Shown piece after piece: positions 1 through 5,473 of a stretch of DNA of 11,874 bases; position 1 is the stretch's first letter, and each line of letters opens with the position of its first letter. The notes under the pieces were generated by a model. It made no database searches and was not told the origin of the DNA. It saw only the letters and a list, made by a program, of their open reading frames with translations. The position numbers were made by a program, and so were the translations under genes. Origin of the DNA: Candidatus Zambryskiibacteriota bacterium (lineage in GTDB: Bacteria; Patescibacteriota; Minisyncoccia; Phycocordibacterales; Zambryskibacteraceae); assembly GCA_024654145.1 (NCBI GenBank), contig JANLIM010000060.1, forward strand, positions 1 to 11,874, given 5' to 3'.

Positions 1-136
1 CACTGTTACAGAGATAAAGAAGGGTTACAAAACGAATTTTGTCCGAAGTGTTTAAAAAAATTAGGCGCTTTTCCGTACCACGATTATATAAGTGGTAAAA
101 CTCTCCAACAGCAAAGAAATTTGCAAATCGTGACAT
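1..136 (-). CDS. Y1/REP-associated tyrosine transposase (RAYT, IS200-like), N-terminal part only
   Basis: The minus strand opens with ATG at 136-134 and stays open to the window edge (45 codons). It reads MSRFANFF, then GEFYHLYNRG, TEKRLIF and later RFVTLLYLCN. The YHLYNRG...KR.IF pattern is the typical N-terminus of the Y1 transposase family, especially the REP-associated (RAYT) branch. These are HUH single-strand nucleases that act on hairpin DNA. The catalytic HUH and tyrosine lie outside the window, so activity cannot be judged. A TAAAAT box sits 6 nt before the ATG, so the mRNA is probably leaderless. A perfect 15-bp inverted repeat lies 16 bp upstream of the ATG, as expected for the palindromes that accompany RAYT genes. 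Family assignment is by motif recognition; the rest is inference. Confidence 0.8.
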   Translation of the reverse strand, partial: MSRFANFFAVGEFYHLYNRGTEKRLIFLNTSDKIRFVTLLYLCNS

Positions 137-142
137 GCTTCT

Positions 143-171
143 ATTTTAACTCTCTCAATGTCAAGGTTCAA
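143..171 (-). promoter_or_regulatory. Predicted promoter of the RAYT gene, inside the palindrome
   Basis: On the minus strand, TTGAAC (171-166) and TAAAAT (148-143) are separated by exactly 17 nt. The -10 ends 6 nt before the ATG at 136, predicting a leaderless transcript. The -35 falls in the centre of the 153-185 inverted repeat. Confidence 0.5.
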
Positions 172-185
172 CCTTGACATTGAGA
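153..185. repeat. Perfect 15-bp inverted repeat, REP-like hairpin next to the RAYT gene
   Basis: The left arm TCTCAATGTCAAGGT (153-167) and right arm ACCTTGACATTGAGA (171-185) are exact reverse complements around TCA. No T-run follows on either strand, so it is not an ordinary intrinsic terminator, although it lies at the 3' end of the pfkB-family gene. It lies just upstream of the transposase start and covers its probable -35. It may be the REP-type substrate of that transposase, an autoregulatory operator, or both. I saw no second copy in the window. Confidence 0.85.
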
Positions 186-214
186 AGGTGGTTTAGAAGG
201 GTAAAGGAGCTTGT

Positions 215-1210
215 CTAAGCTTTAGTGATTTTCGTTTGAAATTCAGAAGGAGCATTCTTCAAATATTCTTCAATTTTTTCACGATTCAAAAGCCCTTTTT
301 GGGCACCGATATGCTGAACTACTGACATAGCGTTGATCGCACCCCATTTTAGAGCCGTAGGAAGATCCAGACCAAGAGCGAGTGCCACGACAGTGGTCGA
401 AGAAAAGGCATCGCCAGCACCAGTGCGCTCCAGTGGAGGCTTGGGATCCGGATAGGGAAGCTGATGATAGATTTTCTCGCCGTCGTAAGCATAGGCACCA
501 CGAGGCCCGTCGGTGACAACTACAATCTTGGGGCCAAGATCTTTCGTGCGCTTTAGAAGTTCCTGAATGCCTAGAGTCTCAACACCTAAGATAACTCCGG
601 CTTCTTCAACGTTACAGAAGAAAATATCTGCGCGTTTATAATACCGAAGGAGTTTCGTTCCCAGACCAACTTCATCTCCTGCTGGTTGAAACGCAAACTT
701 GATTTTTAGATTCTCTTCTATAAAATCTGCGAACTCTTCATAAAACTGCCCAACTCCTGACCCAACAGCGCTGAGATAAATCCAACCAGGAGTGCCGATA
801 TTAGGCAGTGAGTAAGAGAAATCCTCATGTTTCCTAAATATGGTCCTATCTTGTTTATACCAGAGGATATAAGAATAGTTTGTCTTTTTGCCCGGCTCAG
901 GCACGACAAAACTTGAATCAATGCCGTTTTTTTTAAAAAACTCAATTGTTTCTTGCCCAAGCTGATCATCCCCAATGTGGGCAACAAGATTCGAGCGAAG
1001 GCCAAGAAGCACTGCTGCGATAGCAGCATTCGGCGCATTGCCGACGCCAGCACAGACTGTTGCATCCTCGTAAGGTAGCTTCTCGGCGAAAGGAAGTGAA
1101 ATCCGATATTCTGGAGTACCAGGTGTTCCGGTAACGAGAGCACGGCTATCATCTCCTAATCTGATAAATATATCTGTCGCCGTGTCGCCAATAGCAATGA
1201 AATCGTACAT
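215..1210 (-). CDS. PfkB-family carbohydrate kinase (ribokinase/IolC-like)
   Basis: A predicted cytoplasmic ATP-dependent sugar or nucleoside kinase of 331 aa. The family signatures are in place: the N-terminal strand MYDFIAIGD, a glycine/asparagine sugar-binding motif AGVGNAPNAA at 53-62, NVEEAGVILG at 200-209, VVTDGPRGA at 231-239, and the ATP/anion-hole motif RTGAGDAFSS at 262-271 with D267 as predicted catalytic base. The start at 1210 is preferred because it opens on the conserved MYDFIAIGD and has TAAAAT 8 nt upstream. An ATG at 1228 would add six residues (MLKLKL). Substrate cannot be read from sequence. The nearby DUF2090 protein, which is fused to PfkB in many IolC proteins, suggests a keto-sugar acid or related sugar. 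The family call is firm; the substrate is not. Confidence 0.9.
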   Translation of the reverse strand: MYDFIAIGDTATDIFIRLGDDSRALVTGTPGTPEYRISLPFAEKLPYEDATVCAGVGNAPNAAIAAVLLGLRSNLVAHIGDDQLGQETIEFFKKNGIDSSFVVPEPGKKTNYSYILWYKQDRTIFRKHEDFSYSLPNIGTPGWIYLSAVGSGVGQFYEEFADFIEENLKIKFAFQPAGDEVGLGTKLLRYYKRADIFFCNVEEAGVILGVETLGIQELLKRTKDLGPKIVVVTDGPRGAYAYDGEKIYHQLPYPDPKPPLERTGAGDAFSSTTVVALALGLDLPTALKWGAINAMSVVQHIGAQKGLLNREKIEEYLKNAPSEFQTKITKA

Positions 1211-1218
1211 TAACTTTA

Positions 1219-1246
1219 ATTTTAACATGGAATAGAAAGTAGTATA
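1219..1246 (-). promoter_or_regulatory. Candidate -10 boxes for the PfkB-family gene
   Basis: Two options are visible on the minus strand. TAAAAT (1224-1219) lies 8 nt before the ATG at 1210. TATACT (1246-1241) lies 12 nt before the alternative ATG at 1228 and overlaps the oppositely directed TATAAT of the transaldolase gene. Neither has a good -35. Confidence 0.35.
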
Positions 1247-1248
1247 AT
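1243..1248 (+). promoter_or_regulatory. Consensus -10 box of the transaldolase gene, probable leaderless start
   Basis: A perfect TATAAT lies six bases (GTGCTT) before the ATG at 1255. A start site 6-7 nt after the -10 would coincide with the ATG. No good -35 is visible; TTTAAC at 1221-1226 with a 16-nt spacer is the best available. Confidence 0.6.
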
Positions 1249-1254
1249 GTGCTT

Positions 1255-2118
1255 ATGTCAAAACCTCAATATTTATCAGCCAAGATTTTTTTGGATAGCG
1301 GAGACCCAGCTGAGACATACGCGGCTCTTTCAATGCTTGGATTTCTAGACGGGCAAACAACCAACCCATCCTTAGTAGCTAAAAATCCTGAAATAATAGA
1401 GCTCAGTAACCACCATCAATTAAAACTGGAAATTCTTTGGGAGAAATACAAGGATATTACACGGGAAATACACTCGCTCATACCTAGCGGATCCGTCTCT
1501 GTTGAGGTCTACGCCGATAGATCTACAAACTATGAGAATATGCTTGCCCAGGGAAAAGGGCTTAATTCCTGGTTTCCGGGAGTATTTATCAAGCTTCCTG
1601 CAACCCTTACAGGCTTACAGGCTGCCAGAACTCTTGTCTCACAGGGCATGAACGTAAATATCACTCTCTGCTTTTCTCAGGAACAAGCGGCAGCGGTTCA
1701 CTCAGCGACCAAGGGGGCGAAACTGGGTCAAGTCTATGTTTCTCCTTTTATTGGCAGGCTCGATGATATTGGCTTAGAGGGACTTGACCTTATAAAGAAC
1801 ATAAAAAGCATGTACCAAGAGTGGGGTAGCCATGTAGAGATTTTGGGTGCAAGCATAAGGAATTTAAATCATTTCTTTGGCTGTTTAGAGAATGGGGCTG
1901 ACATTGTTACCTGCCCATTTAAAGTTCTTGAGGAATGGAATGCTTTTGGCCTAAATCGTGATCCAAAGGAATTTAATGGTGGGACAGTAAGCTTAAAAAG
2001 AATTGACCGTCAACAAATCGAAGAGCGGGAGCTTGAGGATTATGAGCTTCATCACGAGCTTACAGAAAAAGGTCTGGAAAAGTTTTCCAAGGATTGGAAG
2101 AGCCTTATCTCAAGCTAG
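1255..2118 (+). CDS. tal: Transaldolase
   Basis: Cytoplasmic transaldolase (287 aa) that moves a dihydroxyacetone unit between sugar phosphates in the non-oxidative pentose phosphate pathway. Family motifs visible: FLDSGDPAE near the N-terminus, the substrate-binding DGQTTNPSL around 32-40, the active-site strand GVFIKLPAT with Schiff-base Lys at about 113, NVNITLCFS, YVSPFIGRLDDIG, GASIRN and GADIVTCPFKVL. The length is between the short TalC-like enzymes and classical TalB. The ATG at 1255 is chosen over an in-frame GTG at 1249 because the -10 box TATAAT ends at 1248, placing the likely transcript start at the ATG. The 3' end overlaps the convergent DUF2090 gene by 4 bp. The flanking sugar kinase and aldolase-like genes fit a shared sugar-phosphate function. 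Confidence 0.93.
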   Translation: MSKPQYLSAKIFLDSGDPAETYAALSMLGFLDGQTTNPSLVAKNPEIIELSNHHQLKLEILWEKYKDITREIHSLIPSGSVSVEVYADRSTNYENMLAQGKGLNSWFPGVFIKLPATLTGLQAARTLVSQGMNVNITLCFSQEQAAAVHSATKGAKLGQVYVSPFIGRLDDIGLEGLDLIKNIKSMYQEWGSHVEILGASIRNLNHFFGCLENGADIVTCPFKVLEEWNAFGLNRDPKEFNGGTVSLKRIDRQQIEERELEDYELHHELTEKGLEKFSKDWKSLISS

Positions 2119-3020
2119 GCTTTGTTAAAAATATTATAGAAATGTAAAAAGCGGCGGCTGACTTCCTCAGAGGCTTGCTCTCTGCTGTACTCACCGCTCT
2201 TGTGTTTCAACAATGCATCAAGAAAAACAGTTCTACCTACAGCAAATCCAATAACCCTCTTCACACTCGCTCCAATCTTCAGCCAGCGCTCTACGACTTC
2301 ATCGGTCTCATTGCGTCCCAGGCTCACAATACCGACATTTGATCTACCGTCTCTAGTAGAGATGTGGACTACTTTTTCATAATCTTCTTTTACATACATG
2401 CCTTCAATCTTCCAGACATCCGGCTCGATACCTGCGTCTTGTATTTCTTCAATAGACTGAACAGTTAACTCCGGTCTAAGTTCATGATCAAACCTTATCT
2501 TATCCTTATTAACAATAAGCATTTGGGAGTCTGTCGGTGGCACCAAAAGTTCAATTAGAAATTTATACCCCTTTGCGTGTGAGTAGTCTGAAAGCAGTTT
2601 CAGATTTACAAGACTCTTATTATTTAGCTCACGATCACCGCTTACGTTATACCTGAGAAGTACTTTGGTAAAAGTTGGTTTGACCTTATCAATCCAAGAC
2701 TGCCATTCTTTACCATGCTCAAATTCAAAGTAATCTATTCCACTTATTTCAGTACTTTGAAGCGTCGTGTAACCTTTGCTCTTTGCATTTAGTAGTACTT
2801 CAAGACCGAACACATCATCAACTAGAACAGCGGAATCCTCTTTGGAAACGCCATCGCTTAAAGACAACTCATAACCTGCATAGATAATTTCCTTATATTT
2901 TGTTAATTCATCCTTTTGGTCCTGCGTAAGGGGTTCTGTGTATCCAAAAAGGTGCTCAAAGTATGAACGGTGGTCAAACGGAAGAATACAAAGTTTTTTA
3001 CTATATCCCAAATTTTCCAT
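2115..3020 (-). CDS. DUF2090 class I aldolase-like protein (IolC C-terminal domain, stand-alone)
   Basis: A 301-aa protein matching the DUF2090 family, a TIM-barrel domain of the class I aldolase superfamily. It is best known as the C-terminal half of fused IolC proteins and is predicted to be a keto-deoxy-sugar phosphate aldolase. Visible motifs: ILPFDHRSYFE (12-22), VLVDDVFG (65-72), FTKVLLRYNVSGD (117-129), FLIELLVPPT (154-163), ELRPELTV (180-187), DAGIEPDVWKIEG (195-207) and GFAVGRTVF (258-266). By analogy with LacD-type aldolases, K204 in DVWKIEG is the probable Schiff-base lysine and GRTVF may help bind phosphate. The start at 3020 is preferred, since the core begins soon after it and a -35/-10 pair fits. 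The ATG at 3050 would add ten residues with no counterpart I recognise. The reaction is inferred. Confidence 0.85.
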   Translation of the reverse strand: MENLGYSKKLCILPFDHRSYFEHLFGYTEPLTQDQKDELTKYKEIIYAGYELSLSDGVSKEDSAVLVDDVFGLEVLLNAKSKGYTTLQSTEISGIDYFEFEHGKEWQSWIDKVKPTFTKVLLRYNVSGDRELNNKSLVNLKLLSDYSHAKGYKFLIELLVPPTDSQMLIVNKDKIRFDHELRPELTVQSIEEIQDAGIEPDVWKIEGMYVKEDYEKVVHISTRDGRSNVGIVSLGRNETDEVVERWLKIGASVKRVIGFAVGRTVFLDALLKHKSGEYSREQASEEVSRRFLHFYNIFNKA

Positions 3021-3033
3021 AATTATAAAGCTA

Positions 3034-3062
3034 ATTTTAGCATAAAACATAAAGCATGATAA
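3034..3062 (-). promoter_or_regulatory. Predicted promoter of the DUF2090 gene
   Basis: On the minus strand, TTATCA (3062-3057, 4/6 to TTGACA) and TAAAAT (3039-3034) are separated by 17 nt. The transcript would start a few bases before the ATG at 3020. A competing TATCAT (3061-3056) lies 5 nt before the upstream ATG at 3050. Confidence 0.4.
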
Positions 3063-3065
3063 AAT
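3037..3065 (+). promoter_or_regulatory. Predicted promoter of the FAD-oxidoreductase gene, leaderless
   Basis: TTAGCA (3037-3042, 4/6 to TTGACA) and TAAAAT (3060-3065) are 17 nt apart. Six bases (TTGCTT) separate the -10 from the ATG at 3072, nearly the same as upstream of the transaldolase gene (GTGCTT). It physically overlaps the promoter of the divergent DUF2090 gene. Confidence 0.5.
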
Positions 3066-3071
3066 TTGCTT

Positions 3072-4709
3072 ATGAAATTAGCCGATTCACTCAGAAAAGT
3101 CTTTCACGGGGAAATTATTGAGGATGAGAAGACTTTGGACACTTATAGTACTGATGCAAGCCTCTTTAAAGTTAAGCCACAGCTTGTAGTCCAGCCGAAG
3201 AGCGCAGAGGATATCAAGAACTTGGTACAATTTATAAGCGAGCATAAGTCTATTGAACCCTCACTTTCTATCACTGTACGAGCAGGGGGCTCTGATATGT
3301 CTGGAGGCCCTCTCAATGAATCTATCATCGCGGATGTCAGTAAACACCTAAATCATATTGGGGAGTGTGGGGAAAATTTTTGTGTAGTAGAACCTGGTGC
3401 ATTTTATCGGGACTTTGAGGAAAAATCTCTTGAGGTCGGGCTTATCCTTCCATGTTATACGGCTTCCAAAAACCTTTGTGCTATGGGCGGAATGTTCGCC
3501 AATAACAGCGGGGGAGAAAAAACGCTTCGCTACGGCAAGATGGAGGATTTCATTCTGGAATCCAAAGTGGTCCTAAGCGACGGCAATGAATACTTGGTCA
3601 AACCGCTTTCGAAAGCAGAACTCGAAACCACAATAGCCCAGGGGGATTTCGAGGGAGATTTATACAAAAAGCTTTTTGGATTGATCGAGGCCAATAGGGA
3701 CGTGATAAACAGCGCTAAGCCGAATGTCTCCAAAAATTCTGCCGGGTACTATCTCTGGAACATCTGGGATGGAAAAACTTTCGACCTAAATAAACTTCTT
3801 GTGGGTTCCCAGGGTACGCTTGGTATTACCACAGAAATGAAGCTGCGCTTGGTACCCGTAGAAAAGGCATCCGAGCTCTTTGTCATTTTTCTCCGCGATC
3901 TCACACCGCTGGCTGAAATAGTAAACACCATACTGCCGACCAAGCCAGACTCCATAGAATCATACGATGACTCCAGCATGAAGCTTGCTCTCCGCTTCTT
4001 TCCTGAAATGCTCAAAAGTATGAAGCCCAAACATTTTCTCTCGCTTCTGTGGTCCTTCATCCCAGAGATCAGAATGATGATAAAAGATGGTATCCCTAAG
4101 ATGATCCTACTAGTCGAGTACTCAGGTACAACTAAAGAAGAAGTGGGTAGAAAAGTAGATGCGCTCACGCCACTTATCGAGCAGTATCACGTCATCTCAA
4201 GAAAGACTCTTTCGGAAGAAGAATCGAACAAATACTGGACCATTCGTCGGGAGAGCTTCAATCTGCTTCGTAAGCATATGCATGGCAAGAGAACCGCACC
4301 ATTCGTCGACGATGTAGTGGTAAGGCCTGAAGACATGCCGGAATTCCTGCCCAAAATGAGAGCCATCCTAGACGAACACAACCTGACATACGTTATCAAC
4401 GGACATGCAGGCAATGGGAACTTCCACATCATCCCTCTCATGGATATGAGGGACAAAAGAAACGTGGCTACAATTAAAGAAGTGGGCGAACGAGTGTATT
4501 CTCTTGTAGCCGAGTACAAAGGTTCTATCACCGGCGAGCACAACGATGGTATCGTTCGTACACCATATTTAAATAAAATGTATTCTCCAGAAATTTTAGA
4601 TCTCTTTAAACAAGTCAAACACATCTTTGACCCATTAAATATTTTCAACCCTGGCAAAAAAGTTGGGGGCACTATCGAGTACATGGAATCCCATATATCT
4701 ACAGAATAA
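3072..4709 (+). CDS. GlcD-type FAD-binding oxidoreductase (FAD/FMN-containing dehydrogenase)
   Basis: A 545-aa flavoprotein of the PCMH/VAO superfamily, the group of glycolate oxidase subunit GlcD and D-lactate dehydrogenases, which oxidise 2-hydroxyacids. The N-terminal FAD-binding domain shows PQLVVQPKSAEDI (36-48), the pyrophosphate loop TVRAGGSDMSGGPL (68-81), PGAFYRDFE (108-116), and CAMGGMFANNSGGEKTLRYGK (136-156). The C-terminal FAD-linked oxidase domain shows INGHAGNGNFHIIP (442-455), with His residues typical of the active site, GEHNDGIVRTPYL (488-500) and the family ending FDPLNIFNPGKK (519-530). No 4Fe-4S ferredoxin motif is fused and no GlcE/GlcF partner is next to it, so the electron acceptor is unknown. 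The ATG at 3072 is preferred to the TTG at 3066 because the -10 box ends at 3065. Substrate not predictable. Confidence 0.88.
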   Translation: MKLADSLRKVFHGEIIEDEKTLDTYSTDASLFKVKPQLVVQPKSAEDIKNLVQFISEHKSIEPSLSITVRAGGSDMSGGPLNESIIADVSKHLNHIGECGENFCVVEPGAFYRDFEEKSLEVGLILPCYTASKNLCAMGGMFANNSGGEKTLRYGKMEDFILESKVVLSDGNEYLVKPLSKAELETTIAQGDFEGDLYKKLFGLIEANRDVINSAKPNVSKNSAGYYLWNIWDGKTFDLNKLLVGSQGTLGITTEMKLRLVPVEKASELFVIFLRDLTPLAEIVNTILPTKPDSIESYDDSSMKLALRFFPEMLKSMKPKHFLSLLWSFIPEIRMMIKDGIPKMILLVEYSGTTKEEVGRKVDALTPLIEQYHVISRKTLSEEESNKYWTIRRESFNLLRKHMHGKRTAPFVDDVVVRPEDMPEFLPKMRAILDEHNLTYVINGHAGNGNFHIIPLMDMRDKRNVATIKEVGERVYSLVAEYKGSITGEHNDGIVRTPYLNKMYSPEILDLFKQVKHIFDPLNIFNPGKKVGGTIEYMESHISTE

Positions 4710-4735
4710 GTTGAAAAATAAGGCTAAAATCCAGG

Positions 4736-4764
4736 TTGATTTTGTCTAAAATGTAGGTTAAGAT
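4736..4764 (+). promoter_or_regulatory. Predicted promoter of rplY, leaderless
   Basis: TTGATT (4736-4741), a 17-nt spacer and TAAGAT (4759-4764) lie six bases (GAGTTC) before the ATG at 4771. No Shine-Dalgarno sequence precedes the start. Start at the ATG is predicted from spacing alone. Confidence 0.6.
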
Positions 4765-4770
4765 GAGTTC

Positions 4771-5442
4771 ATGCTTACTTTAAAGGCCGACATACGGAAC
4801 ACTAGTACCAAACCAGCAGATGTCAGAAAGGCAGGGCAAATCCCTGCAGTCTTTTACGGCAAAAAAGAAGCATCTACCCCCATTTCTATCCCTAAAATTG
4901 ACTTTTTGAAGGTCTGGAAGGAAGCGGGGGAGTCATCTGTCATAACATTAAACACTCCGGACGGAGAAAAAGAGACGTTTATCAAAGATGTAGATATCGA
5001 CCCTGTTAGCGGAGCCCCGCGACATGCTGACTTTTACGTCTTCGAAGCTGGGCACAAGGTGGAGGTCTCACTACCTATCGAATTCGAAGGAGTTTCTCCC
5101 GCAGTTAAGGATCTTGGCGGTACGCTAGTAAAGGTTCTATACGAGATCAATGTCGAAGCTATGCCTAAAGACCTTCCTCACAATATCATTGTTGACATTA
5201 GTACCTTGGCCCAGTTTGGAGACCAGATTCTAGCCCAAGACCTCATACTTCCTACAGGAGTCGAGCTCAAGATTGACAGTGAGGATGTAGTGGCTACTGT
5301 TTCTGCACCTCGTGAGGAGAAAGAGGAAGAAGCGGCACCAATTGATCTCGAATCTATCAAGGTAGAGAAGAAGGGCAAGGATGAGGATGCTGAGGGTGAA
5401 GGCGAAGCTGCGGAATCAGAGGAAAAGAAAGAGGATAAATAA
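4771..5442 (+). CDS. rplY: 50S ribosomal protein L25, long general-stress (CTC/TL5) form
   Basis: A 223-aa protein with the two-domain L25/CTC layout. The N-terminal 5S rRNA-binding domain (about 1-90) contains RKAGQIPAVFYGKK and DIDPVSGAPRHADFY. A C-terminal beta domain (about 92-185) contains VEVSLPIEFEGVSPAVKDLGG and AMPKDLPHNIIVDIS. The last 35-40 residues form a low-complexity tail very rich in Glu, Asp and Lys, common in long L25 proteins and probably disordered. E. coli L25 has only the first domain. The protein binds 5S rRNA in the central protuberance of the 50S subunit. The gene has its own promoter; a GC-rich hairpin follows 2 nt after the stop codon. Identification is secure from motifs and architecture. 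Confidence 0.93.
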   Translation: MLTLKADIRNTSTKPADVRKAGQIPAVFYGKKEASTPISIPKIDFLKVWKEAGESSVITLNTPDGEKETFIKDVDIDPVSGAPRHADFYVFEAGHKVEVSLPIEFEGVSPAVKDLGGTLVKVLYEINVEAMPKDLPHNIIVDISTLAQFGDQILAQDLILPTGVELKIDSEDVVATVSAPREEKEEEAAPIDLESIKVEKKGKDEDAEGEGEAAESEEKKEDK

Positions 5443-5444
5443 CT

Positions 5445-5469
5445 TGCTGCGCTCGCAGCATCTGTTCTT
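5445..5469 (+). terminator. Possible weak intrinsic terminator after rplY
   Basis: TGCTGCG (5445-5451) and CGCAGCA (5454-5460) form a GC-rich hairpin (6 bp with a GCTC tetraloop is the realistic fold). TCTGTTCTT follows, T-rich but not a clean T-run. It sits between the rplY stop and the next ATG at 5474, so read-through or attenuation is possible. Confidence 0.45.
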
Positions 5470-5473
5470 ACAT

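Noticed and set aside
1..177. Plus-strand open frame with a CPKC zinc-like motif running into the palindrome
   Set aside because: It is the complement of the transposase reading frame. The minus-strand reading has clear RAYT motifs, a start codon and a promoter; the CPKC is incidental.
153..185. Ordinary Rho-independent terminator for the PfkB-family gene
   Set aside because: No T-run follows the stem on either strand, and the 3-nt loop with a long perfect stem beside a transposase gene fits a REP-like element better.
3749..4684. Long minus-strand open frames opposite the FAD oxidoreductase gene
   Set aside because: Their translations are Ser/Arg/Leu-rich with no recognisable motif, while the plus strand encodes a complete, well-conserved enzyme.
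4726..4743. AAAATC/GATTTT hairpin as terminator of the FAD oxidoreductase gene
   Set aside because: Only 6 bp, almost all A-T, with a 6-nt loop; it overlaps the predicted -35 of rplY and would be very unstable.
5381..5473. N-terminal extension of the lytic transglycosylase starting inside rplY
   Set aside because: The extra 31 residues are a basic out-of-frame reading of the rplY acidic tail, and a classic signal peptide starts at the ATG at 5474.
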